From the NCBI GenBank assembly GCA_903813345.2, contig CAIIXF020000009.1, forward strand, positions 20,483,759 to 20,547,758: 64,000 nt of DNA. The letters are read 5' to 3'. Below the pieces are notes generated by a model. It had not been told where the DNA came from. It did no database searches and saw only the letters and a list, made by a program, of their open reading frames with translations. The translations under genes were made by a program, and so were the position numbers. Below, piece after piece: positions 45,201 through 57,200 of this stretch; the stretch's first letter is position 1; each line of letters opens with the position of its first letter. This DNA is from Owenia fusiformis (lineage: Eukaryota > Annelida > Polychaeta > Sabellida > Oweniidae).

Positions 45201-48200
45201 GTCTCGAGTTGTTGAATTGATGATGCATTAAAACGTGATAAAATACAATATATGACTGTTTGATCAGATGTTACCTTTTGATCATGATTCATAACAACAT
45301 ATTTTTTAAAAAACCAATGCAAATTTAAAGTCAAAGAATAGCATAATATATTGGTTATCAATTTTCATTTCATGTTTCTATGAAACAGATTACAGTGTGA
45401 ATCCCTGGCAAAATCTCTGGCTATAACAAATTGCGTGAATTCTGTGTTTTAAGTCCATTATCATTTCCTTTTTCAGTTGCTACTTGATGGGATTAGAGAA
45501 TATTTGCTACTGCTACATGACCTGATTTTCATAGTTTTGGTCTAATAATATCTTAAAAGTATTCCTTTTCAGGTAAGTCATGGTAAGGTAGAAGCAATTT
45601 ACCAGGAATTTAAGAAACCATAGTCAGGCTTACAGTATACAATTGAAGAAATAAAATCGATTTAATTCATTGATCTCTTTCCATATGCTGTTTATATTTC
45701 TTACAAAAGACCTTCAGTTTTTGTTGCAAAGGTCAGCTATTCAAATATTTGCATCTTTCAGTTTCCTGGTGAACTTCCTGTGTTTAATAATATATATTCT
45801 ACATGTACATATTGATAGTCGCCAGTGAGAACAATTATTTTGAAATAGGTATAGCCCCTATGAGAAATTTTGTTTGTTCCAACCAAGTGTCCCGATATCT
45901 TATTGTTTTCAAAATTCTTGTATGTTGTTTGGTATAACAGTGGCTAATGTATAACAGTAATAGAAACTGGAAACAACAAGACCCAATAACATTACATGTA
46001 TGTCATTTTAGATATTGTATTGTACTCCTAAAGATTCAGAATATTAAAGGCCATTAAACCATAGAATTTTGAAATTCATTCTCAGTTTGATTATCATCTT
46101 TATAATACATGCTAGTATTTGCACAAATGTCCACTGCACCACTACTCTGCATTAGTTTAACATCACTGTTTAAAAAAGTTGGCCTGTAGCCACAGGGGGT
46201 TTGCCCCCCTGGAATTTTGCAAGAAGTGAACCTTCTTGGCAAATCCTGGCTACGGGCCTGTTAGACTCTGCGATTAGGGTAAGGGATTGATCTCTACCAA
46301 ACATGGCTTTCAATTAAAGAATAAACCAGGTGTTATTTGGTGAATAAAGTCCTGGATACTATCATGGTCATTTCCCAACAAACTACAAAACATGAGTTTG
46401 AAACGCGGAATATTATTTCATAAATATATTCCACATTCAAAGACTAGGTTTTATACAGCATTGTACAGTTCAAACTCAATACAGAAAATATTAGTACTGA
46501 GGGGTCAATCTCAATACAGAGGATCACACGATAAAAACGTTATAGAATGATTTGAATTGCAATACAAGATATATTCTGCTCGAGAAATTCTGTATTGGTA
46601 CGAGAGGAATATAATTCATATAATGCATATGCAAAAATTTAGCCATAAAACAAAAATGCTCTTGCCCTGTTACTTAACCTACACTATTGGTGTAAGCAAG
46701 GGCGTTACAATACCCGGGAATTTATCGGTTCGTGTAGTACTTGTTTGTGATAGCGCCCTCTGTAGGTCACTGTGCTTATAGCCTACAGTAATACGGGGTA
46801 GGATATCGGGAATTCGGTCAGTTTCCATCCGTCGATTTCGCTATGAATTGAAGCAAGTGTGACCACTTTATCCACTTAAACAATTTGATAATTGATTAAA
46901 TCTTTAAACAAAATCGATAAACACGTTATGCACTTCCTATCTCCTTAGAAATTAGCATGTATTTATGGATTGTGTTTTCGAACAAGGCTCGACCCACACC
47001 AATAGGGAAATCCTTATGCTAATTAGTATGACGTCATATTTTCCTGGGGAATCCTAGATTTCAAAGCCTCAGTCTGTTATTGTGTCAAATGTAAACGCTC
47101 TTTTGCAGACAGAAAATTGACAGATTAGCTTTTAACTTTCAGCTTTGATGTTTAAATATTCTGTATTTCTACCGGACTTCTTGCTGAATATCATATAATG
47201 TTATAACTTGATTTGGACCATTGCCTGATTGATCATTCTGAGATTTTGATTGTGACTCATGATTGATTGGCGAGAAAAATAATTCCTATTGTTTTCCAGC
47301 GAAGTCAAAATGTTACAGCATGAGTTATAATGTCGAGTTTGCATCATGTTAAATTCTGCTAGTGATTAGAAGTCCATGCACAAGCATACACATAAGAGAC
47401 AAACACACCCAGGCTCCAGGCCGTGGATGGAAATATAAAACTATTTAAGGCACAAACTGGTATTTAATAGACCGATATGTAGTGTTTGCCATGTATTGAA
47501 GGTAAACAATCTGCATTATTAATGTTACTTCTATCAATACATGGATTGTGCAATGGAAAAGCAATGGCACAATCAAAAATGTGCATATCAATCGTGAATA
47601 TCTCTCGGTTCAAAGCTTATTTCCAACAGAATCGTGTCAAAATATGTGTCTGAGTAACAGTTATACATTATAAGATCGCAAACTCTTACCAATTATCAGC
47701 CGAATGGCTCATTTTCAACGAAATGTCCTTAAGACAACAGCCCTGGGTCGCGCCTGAGACCAAAAACTATTTCAAATAGCCCTCCCCTAATTATATTGGA
47801 TAATCACATTTATGCGTGCGCGCGCAGCTCATCCACTGAACGAAACGCCACTTCCCGCTGAAATCACCGGGTATTGATCTTTCCCTTGGTGTAAGTTATC
47901 TTCACAAAGATTATAGTTTGACATGAAACTTTTACTAACTTAATATGAGCTACCGTTAACTATTTAACCTTTTGTTCCTTCAATTAAATGAAATACCTCA
48001 ATGTATCGTAACTAATAACATTTGGACGGGTAACACACTCAGTTCATTATCACAGTTTTCAATTTTCTAGTTGAGAAATTACTGTTCCAATATACCCAGC
48101 TAGAGTCATCGCTCAAAATCCGCAGTAGATGTGTAGGAGTTTTATTGATCAGTGTAAATGCCAGTGAAGGCATGACGTTTATTTTTCCCTTGATAGATTA

Positions 48201-51200
48201 ACTTTCAATGTTAATTAATAAAGGATTTGGGCCATTTAATAAAGAATAGTTAGTTAACAGTATTCCAGGAGGATAGAATCGGATTGATCAAATTCAGATG
48301 TTATACGTGACTTATCTTATTTATTATCCCATCGAACGAAGTTCGGAGGGATATAAGGAACGCCTCCGTCCGTCTGTCCGTACGTCCGTACGTACGTACG
48401 TCCGTCCATCTGTCCGTCCGTCCGTCCGTCCGGGCAATAATTCAAATACCGTTGGCCCGATTTTGTTCATATTTTGTACACATATACCCTATGGGGGTAG
48501 AAGTTCTGCTCGAAAGCCAATTTTCAAAATGGCCGCTCATTTCAAAATGGCGGCCATTTTAGTGACGATTTTACAGTAATTTAGGTGCAATATGTAAAAC
48601 TGTAATAGCAATATGTTTTAAATGTAAAAAAATTATAAAGGACATTAATAATGCTACAAATGTAGATATTAAAGAAGCACATGGCAGCCATCTTGAAAAA
48701 TGGCGGCCTTTACTCGTCATTTTATGATTTTTGCTGTAACTCAAAAAGTAGTGGAGCGATTTTGTTCATATTTGGTATGTGAATACTATAAGCATTGCAC
48801 ACTGTCTGAAGGCACTTTTGGTAGAAGGTGGCCATTTTGAAAAATGGCCGCCATTTTAACGAATTTTACTATAACTCGAAAAGTAGTAGAGCGATTTTGT
48901 TCATATTTGATATGTGAATACTTTAAGCATGGCACATTGTCTAATAAAACTTTAGGGAGTAGTCGGCCATTTTGAAAAATGGCCACCATTTTTATGTGTG
49001 TTATTTTTTTATGTGTGCGATTTTTCAAAAATTTTAGAGGTTGCTACTTAAAAGCATATTATTTCTTCTGATGACAACTTGGCTAGTGAGGAACCATTTT
49101 GAAAATGGTGGCCTTTCTGGTGTGTTGTTTTATGATATTTGCGCTTCGTTTGTAAAAATGCCAGCCATTTCTGTTCGATGGGATTCGCTACGCTTTGGCG
49201 TTGCCGTTGTTCTGGTTATTATTTCAGTCTTAAAAATAGACTCATTGGTTGGGTCAAAAAGCATACATGTGTAACCAGGGGCTTTCAAGAGCTTTCAAAA
49301 CCCCATACCATATGCACCCTTGGTATACGCAGCTAACGAAAATTGACCGGCACGGGTCAAAAGCTGGACCGGCACGGGTTAACGGTTTTATTTGAATTTA
49401 AAACAGCCATAACTTGCTCAATATTGACTTCCTCGTGTCTAATTTGAAATATATGATTCCTCCCGATGCTTTTAAGTACCCCAATTTTTTACAGATTTTT
49501 AAACGGACCAAGACTCTCTAAATGCGCATTTATGCTCTTTTCTCTCGAGAACGACTGTCTCATTTTCACGATAACTTTTATTTAGTACTTCTAACATATA
49601 AGATCTATTTTCCCCATCAAGGTATGATGTAAATGACATGCTTTTTACATATTGTGAGTTTCAATGACGCGCGTTTGATTTTATAAAAAATGCCAAACTT
49701 TGTGACAAAGAATTTCATCCTGCCTGCAGCGAGAAGACGGAGCGGTTCGGGGCAATAGCATGAACATCATTCAGGAATCTTTATACATGTGTGTTACATC
49801 TATTATTACAAGGATCTAAAGTTTCAAATCTTCTCTTAGAACCTCTCCGACAAACCGTTACATGTCCAACTTACCTTAGGTTGTTCCATCGCTTCTTGGG
49901 ACACTTTTAATTAAAATATTTATTGTATAACAACATTTATCCCATTCTACGACGCATTTGAGGTAAAAAATTAGGTTGGTAAAAAGCTCCAGAGCAAGTT
50001 GGATACAGCTGGAAATATATATATATATATATATATCCCTCGGTCACTGCGGTCCATTGGGAAATACACATATTTCCCTGAGGATAAACCCTGTATCCAA
50101 AAACCTCCAACATAATCCATATTCACATGCCGGCTGAGCAGGCGGATGTATCTTCCCGCTTCACGTTAGACTCAGTTCTCATTATCTTAAATATCTAAGT
50201 GCCAAGTGCGCTGGAAAAATCAAGCCATTGAATATAAAGGGGCATGGGATAAACAGTTTTTCCTTTAGTAGGTTCTGAATATTGGTATTATCCTAGGACC
50301 ATATAATTTATCTGCCCTTGAAACCTAGAACCTTATATAGAGTAATCTCTATTTATCCTATGCCAAGTAGTTTTAGGAAGATAAGTTAGCAAGATATATT
50401 CTCATCTGTATCCCGACTCTTAAGTTTCCATATCCAGAACCTACGTATCTCCCGCCATATCTCCCGCTCCCGAGCATACCTTTCCACTTTCGGCAATGCT
50501 AAAAATCTTCTGGGTATAGGATAAAGCAGTTATTTACGCTGGGTTTCGAAATGGGGTTTACTGCTCCGGAGATATGCATTTCCTACCCCTATATAAACTC
50601 CATATTAAAATCTCCCAATGCATAATCCCTTTGTACCCCATAACTAGGAAGGTAAATAGTATGTATAAGAGTAGGTGAATAATTTGTATCACTGAACATA
50701 GCAATTTCTGTTTTGAAAAGTGCGATATGAAATATATATTCTTTAGTTCTCCTAGTATAGCTCGATAACATCCAATCGCGTTTTTGTCTTTACAAAGTTT
50801 AATCACCACCATCTATTTTCTATCGAAAGTTAGCTTGAAATATCAAAACATTATAATATTCTCATACTTGTAGAACTAAAAATGCTTTCCTATTATCATT
50901 ACTACAATGACGAATATTTGCTACATGGGTCACAAAAATATATTTTCAGTTTCCCAAATAATCGGATGATCTGGCATAAAAAGCATCCCGAGATGTGTAA
51001 ATGATGATAAGATTAGTAAATAATTAGAAACGTTGTTATCTTTTTAAATCTTTGAACCTCAGTAAATTGTTCACTGCACGGGGAAATTTCATTGCAACTG
51101 CAAGAGAAGTGTCCATGTAATATCTATGCTTCTAGCAAATATGCCTCTGAAGGTATGTGAAAATAGGTTATGTGTGATCGGTTGAAATACAAGGTTTATC

Positions 51201-54200
51201 TCTTGGAATTACGTGTATCTCACTCGGTTCATCAATCCAACAGAATACAAAAGTATTTCTCTTTAAAAACTTACTGACCTCCGCGAACAGGTACGTAGAT
51301 TGCTAGACATTGTTAGTAGTACCTCAGTTGAAATACTCAATTTTGATTGGTCAATTAACGGTCAACAAAATGTACTGTTGACCGATACTGGGTACTGTTG
51401 ACCGTTACTGGGTACTGTTGACCGCTACTCAGTACTGTTGACCGCTGCTAGGTACTGTTTCAAAATTATTATTTTTAAATCAGAATTGAAAAAAGAAATT
51501 GAAAAAATCTAAATCGTATTATATGTTTTTTTTTCGTGAAATATGATATCTTGATCAACTTATCAAATATTTCTTCACGTATTACTAGTATTCGATTATT
51601 CTCAGTCAACAGTACTTTCAAGGTTTACAGTATCGGTATATATATCGTATACTATATGATTTCTATTAGCAGAGAAACAATAACTCAAGACAGAAAATAT
51701 TTTATTCAAAAATATTGCAAATACGATGAATATTGAAATGTCATGAGAAAAAATAAAACAGGAACACTAAAATGAGAAACATATACAATAACATGCCCTT
51801 TAGTGATAGTCTACATGTTGAAGTCACTTGTCGTTTTCCTGGTCTATAGGCCTACATGCTTGTCCTCTTTTTTTACAATGCGCAAGAAGATTTCTTCTTT
51901 GTTTGAATTTTGCATGGCATGTACAAATGTAATCCCTTCTTTTGCTGTGCACATCTAACACATGTTGTTTTCTCATTCTCCTGCTCGTGCATACTTTTTT
52001 ACAAATCTTGCATTTCTCAGGCATCTTTTGGATGCAGTTTTCTTCGTGTCGTTTTCTGTTACTGTTATTTGCAAAAACCTTTTCGCAGCTACCGCATTTT
52101 ATTTTAGTTTTATTGTTATCGTGTTTTGCAAGGTGAGCTAAAAAATTATCCCTTCTTTGAAAATTTCGTCCACATTCTGAACAGAGAATTGTATTATATT
52201 TTGTGTGCATATCGTTATTATGTCTGATGAGAGCAAAATACTGGCAGAAAAACGTGCAAATATTGTCCTACCACAAGACCCATAGCCATTGATATTAGTG
52301 GGCATTTTACTGCTTTAAATTGTAAACTTGGTAACCCAGTAGACTTTTATTTCTTGGGATTAACTCCAGCAAGTAATTTAGAAAACATACGTTTTGTAAC
52401 ACTCATATTAGTGAGTTTTCGCAACTCCCATATAGCACTCCCTTATAACGTATTACTTATGATCGTGTGTATTAAAGTATAGGGCAGTATCTATACGCAA
52501 AAACATAAGTTATGCTATAAGTGAGTTGCGAACACTCTCTATTTTATTGAGCTATCCGTATTATCGCCGATATCTTAGAGTCTCTAGAAGATTATATACC
52601 TGGCACACAGTCTGTACCACAGACATTGTCGAAAAGTTGATATCAAATATCAACACGAGTGAGCGAAGCGAATGAGTGTTGATATTTGATATCTACGAGG
52701 CGATAAAATGATATCACGAGAAATTATGTGATATTGGGTTTATCCCATGATTATCCCATCGAACGAAGTTCGGAGGGATATAGGGAACGCCTCCGTCCGT
52801 CCGTCCGTCCGTCCGTCCGTCCGTCCGTCCGTCCGTCCGTCCGTCTGTCCGTCCATCCGTCCGGGCAATAACTCAAATACCGTTGGCCCGATTTTGTTCA
52901 TATTTTCTACACATATACCCTATGGGGGTAGAAGTTCTGCTCGAAAGCCAATTTTCAAAATGGCCGCTCATTTCAAAATGGCGGCCATTTTAGTGCCGAT
53001 TTTACAGTAATTTAGGTGCAATATGTAAAACTGTAATAGCAATATGTTTTAAATGTAAAAAAATTATAAAGGACATTAATAATGCTACAAATGTAGATAT
53101 TAAAGAAGCACATGGCAGCCATCTTGAAAAATGGCGGCCTTTACTCGTCATTTTACGATTTTTGCTGTAACTCAAAAAATAGTGGAGCGATTTTGTTCAT
53201 ATTTGGTATGTGAATGCTATAAGCACTGCACACTGTCTAAAGACAATTTTGGTAGAAGGCGGCCATTTTGAAAAATGGCCGCCATTTTAACGTATTTTAC
53301 TATAACTCGAAAAGTAGTGGAGCGATTTTGTTCATATTTGGTATGTGAATACTATAAGCATGGCACACTGTCTATTTCTATTAATGAAACTTTTGGTAGA
53401 AGGTGGCCATTTTGAAAAATGGCCGCCATTTTAACGTATTTTACTATAACTCGAAAATTAGTAGAGCGATTTTGTTCATATTTTATATGTGAATGCTTTA
53501 AGCATTGCACATTGTCTAATAAAACTTTGGGGGGTGAAAAATGGCCGCCATTTTAATGTATTTTACTATAACTCGAAAAGTAGTGGAGCGATTTTGTTCA
53601 TATTTGGTATGTGAATACTATAAGCATGGCAGACTGTCCTATGACACTTGTGGTAGAAGGCGGCCATTTTGAAAAAAAATTTGAAATTGGCCGCCATTTT
53701 AATGTATTTTACTATAACTCGAAAAGTAGTGGAGCGATTTTTGTTCATATTTGGTATGTGAATACTATAAGCATGGCACACTGTCTATTTCTATTAATGA
53801 AACTTTTGGTAGAAGGTGGCCATTTTGAAAAATGGCCGCCATTTTAACGTATTTTACTATAACTCGAAAATTAGTAGAGCGATTTTGTTCATATTTGATA
53901 TGTGAATGCTTTAAGCATTGCACATTGTCTAATAAAACTTTGGGGGGTAGTCGGCCATTTTGAAAAATGGCCACCATTTTTATGTGTGTTATTTTACAAG
54001 TACGTGTGCGATTTTTCAAAAATTTTAGAGGTGGCTACTTAAAAGCATATTATTTCTTCTGATGACAACTTGGCTAGTGAGCAACCATTTTGAAAATGGT
54101 GGCGTTTCTGGTGTGTTGTTTTATGATATTTGCTATTCATTTGTAAAAATGCCAGCCATTTCTGTTCGATGGGATTCGCTACGCTTTGGCGTTGCCGTTG

Positions 54201-57200
54201 TTCTGGTTACGATCACCTTGTGATATAGTTCGTCATAAATACAATTTTTAATCGTTATTTAGCAGCCTTCTAATCAAATTATATACACAATCGTAATTTA
54301 ATACACCAATGAAACTTAAAGAGAATAAATTAATGGACCTTTTTTCTCAAAAGAGAATAAATTATCTGACCTAATTCCCAACAATATTGTGGCGCGAAAT
54401 GCAAATGTGATATCACACGGATATGCGTGAGATAAACGATATCACACGCATATGAGTTTGATAAACGATTTTCTGGAAAATATCACACGAATTTCAATGA
54501 TATCAGAAATATCAATAGCTGTTATTGTACAGATAACACATTAATCGTGGGATAATAAGATGTATTGTATTATTAAAAACAGTTTGCCAGAAGGTTTGAA
54601 AGTACGAATGCATAGCACACATCAAATTAGCATCGCAAGTGCGACCTCTTCATTGCAAATCACACAAAGTCTATCTTGAACAGCAAGGCGTTCATATCTT
54701 CCAGTTTCAATTTGGAAAACAATGGTATTATTGTTATCGCATATTTTGTCTGGTGCATTTGTTCGAAAAAATCAAGGCACATAGTAAATGAAAGAGGATA
54801 ATATCAGATGATATCGATACTAGTCATGTTGACTTTGCTGCTATAATCAAGGGCGTTACAATACCCGGGAATTTATCGGTTCGTCCAGTACTTGTTTGTG
54901 ATAGCGCCCTCTGTAGGTCACTGTGCTTATAGCCTACAGTAATACGGGGTAGGATATCTGGAATTCGGTCAGTTTCTATCCGTCGATTTCGCTATGAATT
55001 GAAGCAAGTGTGACCACTTTATCCACTTAAACAATTTGATAATTGATTAAATCTTTAAACAAAATCGATAAACACGTTATACACTTCCTATCTCCTTAGA
55101 AATTAGCATGTATTTATGGATTGTGTTTTCGAACAAGGCTCGACCCACACCAATAGGGAAATCCTTATGCTAATTAGTATGACGTCATATTTTCCTGGGG
55201 AATCCTAGATTTCAAAGCCTCAGTCTGTTATTGTGTCAAATGTAAACGCTCTTGGGACGCTCTTTTGCAGACAGAAAATTGACAGATTAGCTTTTAACTT
55301 TCAGCTTTGATGTTTAAATATTCTGTATTTCTACCGGACTTCTTGCTGAATATCATATAATGTTATAACTTGATTTGGACCATTGCCTGATTGATCATTC
55401 TGAAATTTTGATTGTGATTCATGGGTCGCGCCTGAGACCAAAAACTACTTCAAATAGCCCTCCCCTAATTATATTGGATAATCACATTTATGCGTGCGCG
55501 CGCAGCTCATCCAATGAACGAAACGCCACTTCCCGCTGAAATCACCGGGTATTGATCTTTCCCTTGCTATAATACTTTTAACGCCAAGTTATATTTCATA
55601 CCTCTATGTATCTAATTCAAAATAATATCCATCAAGAACTTAGGTCTTCAATGAGTTTTGATCGAATGATACGCTCAAAACTTTTATTGAGAGCTGAACA
55701 TTCAGCATCAATTGTATTGTGAAATAAAACATTTAAAAAAAACTAGATTTCATATGTTTTCCCATTGTAATTAGCTTGGTTTGTTCGTTATTTTCTCTTC
55801 AGTAACAATTTAATGTAATAAGTCTGTCAACTTGGATTTTATTTGTTCTGAAAGAGAAGTTCAATTGGTCCGACATTCACTCTGATGATATATTTTTTAG
55901 TCTTGGTCGCATTGCTAGCAGTATCAATGCAATTGTAAAATTCATAATCCATGGCTAGATACTAGGTAGCAACCTCAGGTTTCATTTGGTATGGAAATTA
56001 TGATTTGATATCAAGAATTAAAAAAGTTATAGCATATTTTGAAAAAGTGGCGTTTTTTGTCTTACCTTGTATTACTTCCTAGATCTTCAATAATTATGGT
56101 AAAACTAAAAAGGGAAAGAAGAAGACACCGAGCTATGTCTAGCTCAAATAAGCCCCGATTCCTCTGCCAGCGCCCTGCCGATTGAGTATTTTGTTCAGAA
56201 ATGAATGCAATTCTGAACAAAAATAGAGCAATGACCTGATAGCATAGATGGGCAATATTCTAACCATTGGAATTTACAACTGACATGTAACGGTCTATCG
56301 AAGACGTTTTAAGAGAAGATTTAAAACTTTAGATTCTTGTAATAATAGATGTAACACACATGTATAAAGATTCCTGAATGATGTTCATGCTATTGCCCCG
56401 AACCGCTCCGTCTTCTCGCTGCAAGCAGGATGAAATTCTTTGTCACAAAGTTTGGCATTTTTTATAAAATCAAACGCGCGTCATTGAAACTCACAATATG
56501 TAAATAGCATGTCATCTACATCATACCTTGATGGGGAAAAATAGATCTTATATGTTAGAAGTACTAAATAAAAGTTATCGTGAAAATGAGACAGTCGTTC
56601 TCGAGAGAAAAGAGCATAAATGCGCATTTAGAGAGTTTTGGTCCGTTTAAAAATCTGTAAAAAATTGGGGTACTTAAAAGCATCGGGAGGAATCATATAT
56701 TTCAAATTAGACACGAGAAAGTCAATATTGAGCAAGTTATGGCTGTTTAAAATTCAAATAAAACCGTTAACCCGTGCCGGTCCAGCTTTTGACCCGTGCC
56801 GGTCAATTTTCGTTAGCTGCGTATACCAAGGGTGATATGTAAACCATAAATGTTGATAAACACACAGAGAAAGTCCCAAGGGGTAATCAAAATAGAAAGT
56901 ATCATTAAATAAAATATGACCTTTTTAACCCTCTCCAAATTATATATTTTTTCATTAAAGGAAACCAGTTTTTGGTCTGACCTCTGGCCTCAATATAATG
57001 AACAATAGTTTATTAGTTGCATGATCGATTCAGGATTTTCATAACATATTTCTGTGTTGCGTGACAATTTACATGCTGTGTGCCAGTTAGTAATTTGCAA
57101 TGCAACAATAAATGAATGATGTTGTTTGAAGTAATTGTTACAAACTATAAAAGCAAAGAATATTGATATTTACTGAAAATAGCTTTTAGAATGTTTAGCT

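Larger units (their letters stand above)
49315..56834. mobile_element. 7.5-kb foldback element with about 560-bp inverted ends and 5-bp TSD
   Basis: CACCCTTGGTATACGCAGCT starts the left arm; the right arm is its inverted copy ending 56834. Similarity extends to about 49870 on the left and about 56283 on the right. ATATG flanks both ends (49310-49314, 56835-56839). Inside are a C2H2 zinc-finger frame and two nested elements (52750-54209, 54848-55566), so the original was about 5.3 kb. No transposase recognised. Confidence 0.85.

Noticed and set aside
48298-48579. Arg/Pro/Ser/Val repeat protein ([10 protein letters not shown])
   Set aside because: Encoded by a CCGTCCGT microsatellite inside a non-coding element; the second copy at 52747 shows the same artefact.
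52229-52483. Open plus-strand stretch with a CKYC motif next to the zinc-finger frame
   Set aside because: No start codon in frame, no recognisable domain and only about 85 codons; left unannotated.
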